Below, piece after piece: positions 17,251-26,614 of a DNA stretch of 64,000 bases. The translations under genes were made by a program, and so were the position numbers. The notes under the pieces were generated by a model, which was given only the letters and a program-made list of their open reading frames with translations, did not search any database and was not told where the DNA came from. The stretch is taken from contig NZ_CP032616.1 in the NCBI RefSeq assembly GCF_003626975.1, positions 2,108,001-2,172,000 of the forward strand. Direction: 5' to 3'. Source of the stretch: Pseudomonas sp. DY-1. GTDB lineage: Bacteria; Pseudomonadota; Gammaproteobacteria; Pseudomonadales; Pseudomonadaceae. The first letter of the stretch is position 1, and each line of letters begins with the position of its first letter.

Positions 17251-18381
17251 ATGCAATCCATCGTCATTGCCGGTTACGCCCGCTCGCCTTTCCACTTCGC
17301 CAAGAAAGGCGGACTGATCAACCTCCGCCCGGACGACCTCGCGGCCCAGGTGGTGAAGGGCCTGGTGGATCGCCTGGATATCGATCCCCGGCAAATCGAG
17401 GACCTGATCCTAGGTTGCGCTTACCCCGAAGCCGAGCAAGGCATGAACCTGGCGCGTATCACCGGCTTCCTCGCCGGTCTGCCGGAAACCGTCGCCGGTG
17501 CCACGGTGAATCGCTTCTGCGGTTCCTCCATGAGCGCAATCCACTTCGCTGCCGGACAGATCATGCTGGGTGCGGGCGAGGCCTTTATCTGTGGCGGCGT
17601 GGAGTCGATGACCCGCGTGCCCATGGGCGGATTCAACATTTCACCGAATCCCAAGCTGGTGGACGGCTACCCACAGGCGTACATGGCCATGGGTCACACC
17701 GCTGAAGTGGTCGCCGGGCGCTACGGCATTTCCCGAATCGAACAGGAGGCCATGGCTGTGGAGTCCCACCGCAAGGCTACCCAGGCACGGGAACAAGGCC
17801 GCTTGCAGGACGAGCTCATCGCCATCGAAACGCCCGACGGTCTGGTAAACGAAGACGGTTGCATCCGTCCGGCGACCACCCCGGAAGCACTGGCGCAACT
17901 TAAGCCGGCCTTCGGCGGTAGCGTAACCGCCGGCACCGCTTCGCCCCTGACCGATGGCGCAGCGGCGGTATTCGTCTGCACCGAGGATTTCGCAAAGCGC
18001 TGGAGCCTGGACGTCATGGCGCGGATCAAGGCCGTTGCCGTGGTTGGCTGCCCGCCGGAAATCATGGGCATGGGACCGCTCTATGCCACCCGCAAACTGC
18101 TGCAACGCACCGGCCTTGTGATCGGTGACATCGACCTGTTCGAAATCAACGAAGCCTTCGCCAGTCAGGCCCTGGCCTGCATACGCGAGCTGGATCTCGA
18201 TCCGGCCAAGGTCAACCTGGACGGCGGCGCCATGGCCATCGGCCATCCGCTGGGCGCCACCGGCGCGCGCATCACCGGCAAGGCTGCGAGCCTGCTCAAA
18301 CGCACCGGTGGCCGATACGCCGTCGCCACCCAGTGCATTGGCGGCGGCCAAGGCGTGGCAACCCTTCTGGAGCGCGTCTGA
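17251..18381 (+). CDS. Acetyl-CoA C-acyltransferase (thiolase)
   Basis: The 376-residue enzyme has the three thiolase active-site blocks: the nucleophile C90 in NRFCGSSMSA, the NEAFASQ loop with GGAMAIGHPLGATGARI, and the C-terminal CIGGGQG. A degradative (FadA-like) role, cleaving 3-ketoacyl-CoA with CoA, is most likely from overall similarity. A 14-bp hairpin directly follows the stop, and a TetR regulator gene follows in the same direction. The upstream region at 17170-17215 holds ATTAC/CATATCA motifs that recur before the TetR gene and may be shared operators. Confidence 0.9.
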   Translation: MQSIVIAGYARSPFHFAKKGGLINLRPDDLAAQVVKGLVDRLDIDPRQIEDLILGCAYPEAEQGMNLARITGFLAGLPETVAGATVNRFCGSSMSAIHFAAGQIMLGAGEAFICGGVESMTRVPMGGFNISPNPKLVDGYPQAYMAMGHTAEVVAGRYGISRIEQEAMAVESHRKATQAREQGRLQDELIAIETPDGLVNEDGCIRPATTPEALAQLKPAFGGSVTAGTASPLTDGAAAVFVCTEDFAKRWSLDVMARIKAVAVVGCPPEIMGMGPLYATRKLLQRTGLVIGDIDLFEINEAFASQALACIRELDLDPAKVNLDGGAMAIGHPLGATGARITGKAASLLKRTGGRYAVATQCIGGGQGVATLLERV

Positions 18382-18384
18382 TCG

Positions 18385-18419
18385 ATCGACCACGGCACCT
18401 CGTCCGTGCCGTGGTCGAT
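18385..18419 (+). terminator. Strong hairpin after thiolase gene
   Basis: ATCGACCACGGCAC and its exact complement form a 14-bp stem with a 7-nt loop, starting 3 bp after the thiolase stop. The following T-run is weak (TTAC), so it may stop transcription only partly. Confidence 0.55.
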
Positions 18420-18486
18420 TACCGCTAGCGCGACAAGGGATGTGAATTACAATCGCCATATCAATCTTGCGAACGAGGCGACCGAC

Positions 18487-19056
18487 ATGCGCTACCCCGA
18501 AGATCACAAAGCCGAAACCCACAAACGCATCGTCGCCGAGGCGTCCCGTCGCTTTCGCTCCGAAGGCATCGACGCCACCGGCCTGCAACCGCTGATGAAG
18601 GCCCTCGGCCTGACCCATGGCGGCTTCTATGCACACTTCAAATCCAAGGATGCCCTGGTGGAAGAGGCCCTCCAGGCAGCAGCGAACGACGCCAACGCCC
18701 AATGGGTCAAGGCATTCGCCAAGGACCAGCCGCTGAAGACCTTCTTCGAGCGCTACCTCTCCCCGCAGCATCGTGCCCACCCCGAACAAGGTTGCCCGCT
18801 GCCCACCATGTCGGCGGAACTGGGACAGCGCGGCAATGCCAGCGCCATCACCGACAGTGTGCTGAACAACCTGCTGGAACTGGTGACTAAGGAAACCGGC
18901 AGTGCTGAGCAGAGCCTGACCATGCTGTCCACCTTGGTGGGCGCTCTGACACTGGCCCGCAGCGTGGCCAGCGAGGAACTGTCAGACCGCATACTCGAAA
19001 GTGCCCGCGCCACCCTCCTCTCCCAGGTAGAGGCTGCCCAGGCCACCAGGGCCTGA
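18487..19056 (+). CDS. TetR/AcrR family transcriptional regulator
   Basis: I take the ATG at 18487 (GAGG upstream); the frame extends to 18406, but that would run through the promoter. The 189-residue protein starts with a TetR helix-turn-helix: RIVAEASRRFRSEGIDATGLQPLMKALGLTHGGFYAHFKSKDALV. The C-terminal ligand domain contains HPEQGCPLPTMSAEL, seen in TetR_C subgroups with a conserved GCP. It probably represses the thiolase gene or its own unit in response to an acyl-CoA or similar compound, judged from neighbourhood only. Confidence 0.88.
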   Translation: MRYPEDHKAETHKRIVAEASRRFRSEGIDATGLQPLMKALGLTHGGFYAHFKSKDALVEEALQAAANDANAQWVKAFAKDQPLKTFFERYLSPQHRAHPEQGCPLPTMSAELGQRGNASAITDSVLNNLLELVTKETGSAEQSLTMLSTLVGALTLARSVASEELSDRILESARATLLSQVEAAQATRA

Positions 19057-19365
19057 CGACCCTGCCATCCGTCGCCGCCCTCGGCATCCACCGAGGGCAG
19101 CCTATGCTTTCCAGGTAGGACCGTAACCGGCTGCACCTGGGTTGCACCCTTCCCTCTACAGCCGCTCATACCCTGCTGAACGCCAGTACTTCTGTGCCTC
19201 GGCAGCGATCAGGTGCAACTTTTCCGAGTCATCAATGTGACCTTTCATCAGGAGAATACCGCCAGTCTTACGACCTTTGGTTGCACCAGGTTGCACCCCT
19301 TGTAGGACATCGCTACTCTTTGCGCCGCTAATGCCGTGCGACCACGGCCGAGAAGAGGACAAGAA
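19057..19365 (+). promoter_or_regulatory. putA upstream region with repeated GGTTGCACC sites
   Basis: This 309-bp gap carries two tandem pairs of GGYTGCACC. One pair is at 19129 and 19140 (11 bp apart), the other at 19279 and 19289 (10 bp apart). An inverted copy, GGTGCAAC, is at 19212. Helical-turn spacing and placement before putA suggest binding sites for a proline-responsive regulator or for the PutA DNA-binding domain itself. A hairpin GCCCTCGG/CCGAGGGC at 19077-19098 may end the TetR transcript. Confidence 0.5.
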
Positions 19366-22300
19366 ATGGCTACGAGCACCACCCTTGGCGTGAAACTGGA
19401 CGAAGCTACCCGCGATCGTCTCAAGGAAGCTGCGCGCAGGATCGAGCGCACCCCGCATTGGCTGATCAAGCAAGCGATCTTCAGCTACCTCGAGGCACTG
19501 GAAAGCGGCATGACCCTGCCGGAACTCCAAGGCATCGCCCAGCGTCTGGCCGAAGGTGACCACGACGCCCTCGAAGCCCTGCCCGAATCCACGCATCAGC
19601 CGTTCCTCGAATTCGCCGAAAGCATCCTGCCGCAGTCCGTGCTGCGCGCGGCCATTACTGCCGCCTACCGCCGCCCCGAGCAGGAAGCCGTGCCCATGCT
19701 GCTGGAGCAGGCGCGCCTGCCCGCCGAGATGTCCGACGCCGCCTACAAGCTGGCCTACGGTATCGCCGAGAAGCTGCGCAACCAGAAGAGCGCCGGCGGT
19801 CGTGCCGGTATCGTCCAGGGCCTGCTGCAGGAGTTCTCCCTGTCTTCCCAGGAAGGCGTGGCGCTGATGTGCCTGGCCGAAGCCCTGCTGCGAATCCCGG
19901 ACAAAGGCACCCGCGACGCCCTGATTCGCGACAAGATCAGCACCGGCAACTGGCAGCAGCACCTGGGCCAGAGCCCGTCGATGTTCGTCAACGCCGCTTC
20001 CTGGGGTCTGCTGATCACCGGCAAGCTGGTGTCCACCCACAACGAAGCCGGCCTGTCGTCCTCGCTGAACCGCATCATCGGCAAGAGTGGTGAGCCGGTG
20101 ATCCGCAAGGGCGTGGACATGGCCATGCGCTTGATGGGTGAGCAATTCGTCACCGGCGAAACCATCGCCGAGGCGCTGGCCAACGCCACCAACTTCGAAG
20201 CCAAGGGCTTCCGCTACTCCTACGACATGCTCGGCGAAGCCGCGCTGACCGAGGAAGACGCCCAGCGCTACTACGCCTCCTATGAGCAGGCCATCCATGC
20301 CATCGGCAAGGCCTCCCACGGCCGCGGTATCTATGAAGGCCCGGGCATCTCCATCAAGCTGTCGGCCCTGCACCCGCGCTACAGCCGCGCCCAGTACGAG
20401 CGCATGATGGGCGAGCTTTACCCGCGCCTGCTGTCCCTGACCCTCCTGGCCAAGCAGTACGACATCGGCCTGAACATCGACGCCGAAGAAGCCGACCGCC
20501 TGGAAATCTCCCTCGACCTGCTCGAGCGCCTCTGCTTCGAGCCAAGCCTGAAGGGTTGGAACGGCATCGGCTTCGTCATCCAGGCCTACCAGAAGCGCTG
20601 CCCATACGTGATCGACTACGTGATCGATCTCGCCCGCCGCAGCCAGCATCGCCTGATGATCCGCCTGGTGAAAGGCGCCTATTGGGACAGCGAGATCAAG
20701 CGCGCCCAGGTTGATGGCCTGGAAGGCTTCCCGGTCTACAGCCGCAAGGTGTACACCGACATTTCCTACATCGCTTGCGCCCGCAAGCTGCTGGGCGTTC
20801 CGGACGCGATCTACCCGCAGTTCGCCACCCACAACGCCCACACCCTGTCGGCCATCTACCAGATCGCCGGCCAGAACTACTACCCGGGCCAGTATGAATT
20901 CCAGTGCCTGCACGGCATGGGCGAACCCCTTTACGAACAAGTGGTGGGCAAGGTCGCCGACGGCAAGTTGAACCGCCCGTGCCGTATCTACGCACCGGTC
21001 GGCACCCATGAAACCCTGCTGGCCTACCTGGTTCGCCGCCTGCTGGAAAACGGCGCCAACACCAGCTTCGTCAACCGTATCGCCGACCACAGCATCTCCA
21101 TCAAGGATCTGGTGGAAGACCCGGTGACCAGTGCCGAATCCATGGCCAGCGTAGAAGGCGCCCTTGGCCTGCCGCATCCGCGCATCCCGCAGCCCAAGGC
21201 CCTGTACGGCGAAGCCCGCGTCAACTCCAGCGGCATCGACATGGCCAACGAACATCGCCTGGCCTCGCTATCCAGCGCCCTGCTGAGCTCCGGCCATGCC
21301 GACTGGCGCGCCCAGCCCATGCTCGGCTGCCCGACCAGCGAAGGCGTGGCTGAACCCGTGCTGAACCCGGCGGATCACCGCGATGTGGTTGGCCACGTGC
21401 AGAACGCCACCACTGCAGACGTCGGAAATGCCGTACTGGCCTCCATCACCGCTGCGCCGATCTGGCAATCCACCCCGCCAGTGGAGCGCGCCGCCGCCCT
21501 GGATCGCGCCGCCGACCTGATGGAAAGCGAAATGCAGTCGCTGATGGGCATCCTTGTCCGCGAAGCCGGCAAGACCTTCGCCAACGCGATCGCCGAAGTG
21601 CGCGAAGCCGTTGACTTCCTGCGCTATTACGCCGCCCAGGCCCGCCACGACTTCGCCAACGATACCCACCGCCCATTGGGCCCGGTGGTGTGCATCAGCC
21701 CGTGGAACTTCCCTCTGGCGATCTTCGCCGGCCAGGTAGCCGCCGCGCTGGCCGCCGGCAACACCGTGCTTGCCAAACCTGCCGAACAGACCCCGCTGAT
21801 CGCCGCCCAGGCCGTGCGCATCATGCTCCAGGCCGGCATTCCAGAAGGCGTGGTGCAGCTGCTGCCGGGCCTCGGCCACACCGTAGGCGCCGCCCTGGTG
21901 AGCGATGAGCGTGTGAAGGGCGTGATGTTCACCGGCTCCACCGAAGTGGCCGGCATCCTGGCTCGCAACGTTGCCGGCCGCCTGGACGCGCAGGGTCGCC
22001 CGATTCCGCTGATCGCCGAAACCGGCGGCCAGAACGCCATGATCGTGGACTCCTCCGCCCTTGCCGAGCAGGTGGTGACGGACGTGATCGCCTCCGCCTT
22101 CGACAGTGCCGGCCAGCGCTGCTCCGCACTGCGCGTGCTATGCGTCCAGGAAGACGTGGCTGACCGCGTCGTGGAAATGCTCAAGGGCGCCATGGCCGAG
22201 TGCCGCATCGGCAACCCCGAACACCTGAACGTGGATATCGGCCCGGTCATCGACGCCGAGGCCAAGGCCAACATCGATAAGCACATCCAGGCCATGCGCA

Positions 22301-23343
22301 GCAAAGGCCGCAGCGTGTTCCAGATCGCCCGCACCGAGGGTGATGTGATGCAGCGCGGCACCTTCGTGATGCCGACCCTGATCGAACTGGACAGCCTCGC
22401 CGACCTGGAGCGTGAAATCTTCGGCCCGGTATTGCACCTGCTGCGCTACAAGCGCGAGGACATGGACGCCCTGCTCGACGAGATCAATGCCACCGGCTAC
22501 GGCCTGACCCTCGGCGTGCACACCCGCATCGACGAAACCATCGCCAAGGTGGTGGACAAGGCCCACGCAGGCAACCTCTACGTCAACCGCAACATGGTTG
22601 GCGCCGTGGTCGGCGTGCAGCCCTTTGGCGGTGAAGGCTTGTCCGGCACTGGTCCGAAAGCCGGCGGCCCGTTGTACATGTACCGCCTGCTCGCCACTCG
22701 TCCGGCAGATGGCGTGAGCCGCACCTTCCAGCGCCTGGATGGCCAGAATGTCGCCGACACCCAGCAGCGCAACACCCTGCAGGATCGTCAGGGCAACCCC
22801 CTGGAAGCCCTCAAGGCCTGGGCCGCGAAGAACGGCAAGGATGGTCTGGCCAATGTCTGTGACAGCTTCGCCGAGCAGTCCCAGAGTGGCCTGAGCCGCG
22901 TGCTTCCCGGCCCGACCGGCGAGCGCAACACCTACGTGCTGCTGCCGCGCGAGGCTGTGCTCTGCCTGGCTGATGACGAAACCGACCTGCTTACCCAGCT
23001 GGCCGCGACACTGGCCGTTGGTAGCAGCGCACTCTGGGCCACCAGCGAGCTGACCGGCAAACTGCGCGCCGCCCTACCGAAGGCCGTGCAGGCCCGCATC
23101 CAGCTGGTAGCCGACTGGACACAGTCGGAAGTGGTGTTCGATGCGGTTCTCCACCATGGCGACTCGGACCAACTGGGTACCGTTTGCCGGCAAGTCGCTT
23201 CCCGCAAGGGCCCGATCATCGGCGTCCAGGGCCTGTCCCGCGGCGAGACCGCGGTACCGCTGGAGCGCCTGCTGATCGAACGCGCCATCAGCGTCAACAC
23301 TGCCGCTGCTGGCGGCAACGCCAGCTTGATGACCATCGGCTGA
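19366..23343 (+). CDS. putA: Trifunctional PutA: proline dehydrogenase / P5C dehydrogenase / DNA-binding repressor
   Basis: The ATG at 19366 has AGAGGA in front and gives 1325 residues, a full-length long PutA. Residues 1-45 are the ribbon-helix-helix DNA-binding domain (TLGVKLDEATRDRLKEAARR). A FAD-dependent proline dehydrogenase barrel follows to about residue 600 (YSYDMLGEAALTEEDA; GRGIYEGPGISIKLSALHPR; RLVKGAYWDSEIK). The P5C dehydrogenase spans about 650-1110, with catalytic E885 (ETGGQNAM) and C919 (GQRCSALR). A C-terminal domain follows. It converts proline to glutamate and represses its own gene when proline is absent. A terminator follows at 23505. Confidence 0.97.
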   Translation: MATSTTLGVKLDEATRDRLKEAARRIERTPHWLIKQAIFSYLEALESGMTLPELQGIAQRLAEGDHDALEALPESTHQPFLEFAESILPQSVLRAAITAAYRRPEQEAVPMLLEQARLPAEMSDAAYKLAYGIAEKLRNQKSAGGRAGIVQGLLQEFSLSSQEGVALMCLAEALLRIPDKGTRDALIRDKISTGNWQQHLGQSPSMFVNAASWGLLITGKLVSTHNEAGLSSSLNRIIGKSGEPVIRKGVDMAMRLMGEQFVTGETIAEALANATNFEAKGFRYSYDMLGEAALTEEDAQRYYASYEQAIHAIGKASHGRGIYEGPGISIKLSALHPRYSRAQYERMMGELYPRLLSLTLLAKQYDIGLNIDAEEADRLEISLDLLERLCFEPSLKGWNGIGFVIQAYQKRCPYVIDYVIDLARRSQHRLMIRLVKGAYWDSEIKRAQVDGLEGFPVYSRKVYTDISYIACARKLLGVPDAIYPQFATHNAHTLSAIYQIAGQNYYPGQYEFQCLHGMGEPLYEQVVGKVADGKLNRPCRIYAPVGTHETLLAYLVRRLLENGANTSFVNRIADHSISIKDLVEDPVTSAESMASVEGALGLPHPRIPQPKALYGEARVNSSGIDMANEHRLASLSSALLSSGHADWRAQPMLGCPTSEGVAEPVLNPADHRDVVGHVQNATTADVGNAVLASITAAPIWQSTPPVERAAALDRAADLMESEMQSLMGILVREAGKTFANAIAEVREAVDFLRYYAAQARHDFANDTHRPLGPVVCISPWNFPLAIFAGQVAAALAAGNTVLAKPAEQTPLIAAQAVRIMLQAGIPEGVVQLLPGLGHTVGAALVSDERVKGVMFTGSTEVAGILARNVAGRLDAQGRPIPLIAETGGQNAMIVDSSALAEQVVTDVIASAFDSAGQRCSALRVLCVQEDVADRVVEMLKGAMAECRIGNPEHLNVDIGPVIDAEAKANIDKHIQAMRSKGRSVFQIARTEGDVMQRGTFVMPTLIELDSLADLEREIFGPVLHLLRYKREDMDALLDEINATGYGLTLGVHTRIDETIAKVVDKAHAGNLYVNRNMVGAVVGVQPFGGEGLSGTGPKAGGPLYMYRLLATRPADGVSRTFQRLDGQNVADTQQRNTLQDRQGNPLEALKAWAAKNGKDGLANVCDSFAEQSQSGLSRVLPGPTGERNTYVLLPREAVLCLADDETDLLTQLAATLAVGSSALWATSELTGKLRAALPKAVQARIQLVADWTQSEVVFDAVLHHGDSDQLGTVCRQVASRKGPIIGVQGLSRGETAVPLERLLIERAISVNTAAAGGNASLMTIG

Positions 23344-23504
23344 CACACCGCCGCGCCCTCGGGCGCGGCCCGGCTTCACCCGTCGCGCGCTCACAAGGCG
23401 GGCGGCGGTCGCAACACCGGAGGCCTGACCTCCAGGCGAACCGCCTTACCGGGCGACTTCGCCCATCTCACTTCGACGGTTGGCTGTCATCGCTGACGGC
23501 AACA

Positions 23505-23538
23505 GGGGGCACGCCACAAGCGTGCCCCCTTCTTTTTT
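23505..23538 (+). terminator. Rho-independent terminator after putA
   Basis: GGGGGCACGC-cacaa-GCGTGCCCCC is a perfect 10-bp stem followed by TTCTTTTTT. It lies 160 bp after the putA stop. Confidence 0.85.
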
Positions 23539-23548
23539 GCCCGCCAGG

Positions 23549-23600
23549 GCAGGCCTTCGGCCTGCTTGGCGAATGAATTCGCCCCTACAGGTCATCGCAG
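23549..23600. repeat. REP-like dispersed palindromic repeat
   Basis: The segment combines the hairpin GCAGGCCTTCGGCCTGC with GGCGAATGAATTCGCCCCTACAGG, a relative of the units at 16739 and 51940. It lies between the putA terminator and the convergent thioesterase gene. Confidence 0.5.
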
Positions 23601-23603
23601 GAG

Positions 23604-24137
23604 CTACTTGCCACCCAGGATCAAGCAGGTCGTGGAGCCAGTCGCATAGAGCTTGCCATCCACGTCATAGATACGCCCTTCGGCCAACGCGGTAGAGCGA
23701 CCGACATGGATGATCCGCCCCTCGGCACGCACCGGACCAGTCTTTGTGGTCAAGGCACGGACATAGCTGATACGCAAGTCGGTGGTCGTATAGCCCTGCC
23801 CTTTCTCCAGGTTGGCGTGAATGGCGCAACCCATGCACGAATCCAGCAAGGTCGCGGCGTAGCCACCATGCACCGACCCGATCGGGTTGTAGTGCTGCAT
23901 CTGCGGCACTCCCTGGAAGACGAAGCGCTCCTTCGACCACTCGACAGGCACGAACCCCATCAGCTCGCCGATGGGCGGCGCTGGCAAGTCTCCACGGCCG
24001 ATACCATCGAAGAACTCCAGAGGACTGAGCATCGCCACCTCCGCAATGCTCATGGTGCCGGGTTTCAAACGGGCACGAATCTCAGCCTCTGCTGCCAGCC
24101 AGACTTGAAGTTTCTCTTCTCGGGACAGATCGCTCAT
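23604..24137 (-). CDS. PaaI-family hotdog thioesterase
   Basis: I start at the ATG at 24137 (AGGAG upstream), giving 177 residues; the frame continues to 24197 without a ribosome site. The core has the hotdog signature of the PaaI/YigI group: NPIGSVHGGYAATLLDSCMGCAI, with the HGG turn and a following catalytic Asp. It probably hydrolyses acyl- or aryl-CoA thioesters in the cytoplasm. It is downstream of, and in the same direction as, an acyl-CoA dehydrogenase gene, but a terminator lies between them, so the link is loose. Confidence 0.85.
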   Translation of the reverse strand: MSDLSREEKLQVWLAAEAEIRARLKPGTMSIAEVAMLSPLEFFDGIGRGDLPAPPIGELMGFVPVEWSKERFVFQGVPQMQHYNPIGSVHGGYAATLLDSCMGCAIHANLEKGQGYTTTDLRISYVRALTTKTGPVRAEGRIIHVGRSTALAEGRIYDVDGKLYATGSTTCLILGGK

Positions 24138-24195
24138 AGGGTCATCTCCTGGATCGCACGAATATATTGAATGTCGCTCGTAATATATCTCAGCC

Positions 24196-24231
24196 AAAGA
24201 AAACCGGAACGCCCTTTCGGAAGTTCCGGTT
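24196..24231 (-). terminator. Rho-independent terminator after acyl-CoA dehydrogenase gene
   Basis: On the minus strand AACCGGAAC and GTTCCGGTT form a 9-bp stem followed by TTCTTT, just after the dehydrogenase stop at 24236. Confidence 0.75.
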
Positions 24232-24235
24232 CGGA

Positions 24236-25384
24236 TCAGAGGTTCATCTGCTTGGCGATGATCTCGTTCATGATCTCCCGCGTACCGCCGCCTATGGAAA
24301 GGATCCGGTTGTCGCGATAAAGCCGCTCCACCAGGCTTTCGCGCATATAGCCCATGCCGCCCAGGATCTGCACAGCGTCATAGGTGAGACGGTCGGCGAT
24401 GTCGGTGGCGAAGTTTTTCGCCATGGAGATTTCCTTGATCACACTCTTTCCCGCCGCCATCTTCGCCGCCTGGCGGTAAGTGAACTCGCGGGATACCTCA
24501 AGCTGCGTGGCCATTTCCGCCATTCGATGGCGAAGCACCTGAAAGCGGCCAATGGGCTTACCAAAGGCTTCGCGTTCGCGCGCCCAGCCGAGCGACTCCT
24601 CCAATGCGAGTTGCGCAGTCATATTGGCCATGATGGCCAGCGCCAGGCGTTCGCTCTGGAAGTTGGCCATGATGCAGGCGAAGCCCATGTTTTCCATGCC
24701 AATCAGGTTCTCCACCGGGACCTTGCAATCGTCGAAGAACAGCTCGGCAGTGTCTGAGGCCCACCAGCCCATCTTCTTCAGCTTGCGGCCGACGGTGAAG
24801 CCCGGAGCGTCCTTCTCCACCAGCAACAGACTCACCCCACCAAAACCTTCGCCACCGGTACGCACTGCCACCGTGTAGTAGTCGGCGCGCACACCGCTGG
24901 TGATAAAGGTCTTGCTGCCGGAGACGCGATAGAAATCGCCATCGCGCACAGCACGTGTCTTGAGATTGGCCACATCCGAACCGCCGGAAGGCTCAGTCAC
25001 TGCCAGCGCCATGATCTTCTCGCCGGCCAGTACCTCAGGCACGACACGCTCGCGGAGCTCGGCGCGCCCCCACTTGATCACCGGCGGCAGGCCGATATCC
25101 AGCGAACCCAGCCCAGCCACCAGCCCGCCGGAACCGCAACGCATCAACTCTTCACTGGCCGCCACCTTGGCGAACACGTCACCTTCATGGCTGCCGCCGA
25201 ACTCTTCCGGGTAACCGATACCGAGGATGCCGGCGGTGCCGGCCTTGAGGTAGAGCTCGCGGGGAAACTCCTCAGCCTCTTCCCACTCGGCGATATGGGG
25301 CAGGATTTCCCGCTCGACGAAACGACGCACCGAATCCCGGACCAGTTGATGGGATTCGTCGAAGTATTCCTGGTAGGCAGACAT
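24236..25384 (-). CDS. Acyl-CoA dehydrogenase
   Basis: The 382-residue flavoenzyme has the N-terminal helical domain (RDSVRRFVEREILPH), the central FAD and substrate segments MALAVTEPSGGSDVANLKTRA and YRVSGSKTFITSG, and the C-terminal helices ending VQILGGMGYMRESLVERLYRDNRILSIGGGTREIM. The final part resembles long-chain and citronellyl-type dehydrogenases. It introduces a 2,3 double bond into an acyl-CoA; chain length and branching of the substrate cannot be read. The product ends in KQMNL. It is upstream of the thioesterase gene and separated from recR by about 110 bp. Confidence 0.93.
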   Translation of the reverse strand: MSAYQEYFDESHQLVRDSVRRFVEREILPHIAEWEEAEEFPRELYLKAGTAGILGIGYPEEFGGSHEGDVFAKVAASEELMRCGSGGLVAGLGSLDIGLPPVIKWGRAELRERVVPEVLAGEKIMALAVTEPSGGSDVANLKTRAVRDGDFYRVSGSKTFITSGVRADYYTVAVRTGGEGFGGVSLLLVEKDAPGFTVGRKLKKMGWWASDTAELFFDDCKVPVENLIGMENMGFACIMANFQSERLALAIMANMTAQLALEESLGWAREREAFGKPIGRFQVLRHRMAEMATQLEVSREFTYRQAAKMAAGKSVIKEISMAKNFATDIADRLTYDAVQILGGMGYMRESLVERLYRDNRILSIGGGTREIMNEIIAKQMNL

Positions 25385-25492
25385 GGCAAGACTCCCCGGT
25401 AAGATCGAACGAACTTACCGAGCGCTTGCTTGGTTTTCAAGGCGAGACTTGTGCCATCGACGCGGCCGTATCAGCCGCGCCCCCCCCCAAAC

Positions 25493-26092
25493 TCAAAGCC
25501 CGATAGGACGACGCCCTGCGAGCGCATGGGCCAGGGTGCCGCCGTCCACCAACTCCAGCTCGCCGCCCAGCGGTACGCCATGGGCGATACGGGAGACCAT
25601 GATGGATTTGGGTGCCAGCAGCTGGGCGATGTAGTGGGCGGTGGCTTCGCCCTCCACCGTAGGGTTGGTGGCGAGGATCACCTCGACGAACTGGCCCGCT
25701 TCGATGCGCGCCATCAGCTCCGGGATGCCAATCGCCTCTGGTCCCAGACCATCCAGGGGCGACAAATGCCCCTTGAGTACGAAGAAGCGACCGCGATAGC
25801 CGGTCTGCTCCACGGCGAAGACATCCAGAGGACCTTCCACCACACAGAGCAGGGAATCGTCGCGACGTGGATCAGCGCACTGCGGGCAGAGCGCTTCCTC
25901 GCTCAAGGTGCGGCATTGCGTGCAATGCCCAACACCCTCCATCGCAGCCGTCAGCGCTTGAGCCAGGCGCAAGCCGCCAGTGCGGTCACGCTCCAGCATC
26001 TGCAGCGCCATGCGCTGGGCCGTCTTCTGGCCCACGCCGGGCAGAATGCGCAGGGCATCGATCAGTTGGCGGATCAGCGGGCTGAAGCTCAT
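25493..26092 (-). CDS. recR: Recombination protein RecR
   Basis: The family start [15 protein letters not shown] is at 26092, giving 199 residues, the normal length. It contains the helix-hairpin-helix [16 protein letters not shown], the C4 zinc finger CTQC ... CPQC, and a Toprim domain ([34 protein letters not shown]). RecR works with RecF and RecO to load RecA at gaps. The order dnaX-ybaB-recR is the standard arrangement in gammaproteobacteria. The 184-bp gap to ybaB is longer than usual for the operon. Confidence 0.97.
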   Translation of the reverse strand: MSFSPLIRQLIDALRILPGVGQKTAQRMALQMLERDRTGGLRLAQALTAAMEGVGHCTQCRTLSEEALCPQCADPRRDDSLLCVVEGPLDVFAVEQTGYRGRFFVLKGHLSPLDGLGPEAIGIPELMARIEAGQFVEVILATNPTVEGEATAHYIAQLLAPKSIMVSRIAHGVPLGGELELVDGGTLAHALAGRRPIGL

Positions 26093-26276
26093 TGGCGTCT
26101 CGAGGTGCGGATAAATTGGAGAAACTCCAGTGCCGCCCGGCAGCATCGACCGGGGCGACCAGATGATATGCGGCACAAGGCGCGAGCGGCCTCAGGCACC
26201 GGAGTCTACGTCTGTTAACGAGGATGCCCGGCGCCTAGCGCAACGCAGTAACGCGTGCCGGCTGGGCGTCACTCAC

Positions 26277-26603
26277 TCAGAAAGGCATCTTGAAGCCGGG
26301 GGGCAACTGCATCCCCGCAGTCATGCCTGCCATCTTCTCCTGGTTGTTCTGCTCGATCTTGCGCACGGCGTCGTTCACCGCAGCAGCGATCAGGTCTTCC
26401 AGGATTTCCTTGTCTTCCTGCATCAGACTGTCATCCAGGGAGACGCGCTTGACGTCATGACGGCCAGTCATCACCACGCTCACCAGGCCGGCGCCGGACT
26501 GGCCGGTAACCTCGGCATTGGCCAGCTCTTCCTGCATCTTCTGCATCTTTTCTTGCATCTGTTGGGCCTGTTTCATCAGGCCTGCCATACCACCCTTCAT
26601 CAT
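26277..26603 (-). CDS. ybaB: YbaB/EbfC family nucleoid-associated protein
   Basis: The 108-residue product has the YbaB core: a glutamine-rich helix ([24 protein letters not shown]) followed by a small sheet region ([21 protein letters not shown]) and a Met/Pro/Gly-rich tail. YbaB dimers bind DNA. The gene begins 11 bp after the dnaX stop and has GAGGACA in front, so it is co-transcribed with dnaX. Confidence 0.95.
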   Translation of the reverse strand: MMKGGMAGLMKQAQQMQEKMQKMQEELANAEVTGQSGAGLVSVVMTGRHDVKRVSLDDSLMQEDKEILEDLIAAAVNDAVRKIEQNNQEKMAGMTAGMQLPPGFKMPF

Positions 26604-26614
26604 GGTGATTGTCC

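Noticed and set aside
19156..21255. A 699-codon open frame antisense to putA
   Set aside because: It mirrors a strongly conserved gene in high-G+C DNA, where antisense frames stay open by codon bias. It has no ribosome site and no recognisable protein motif.
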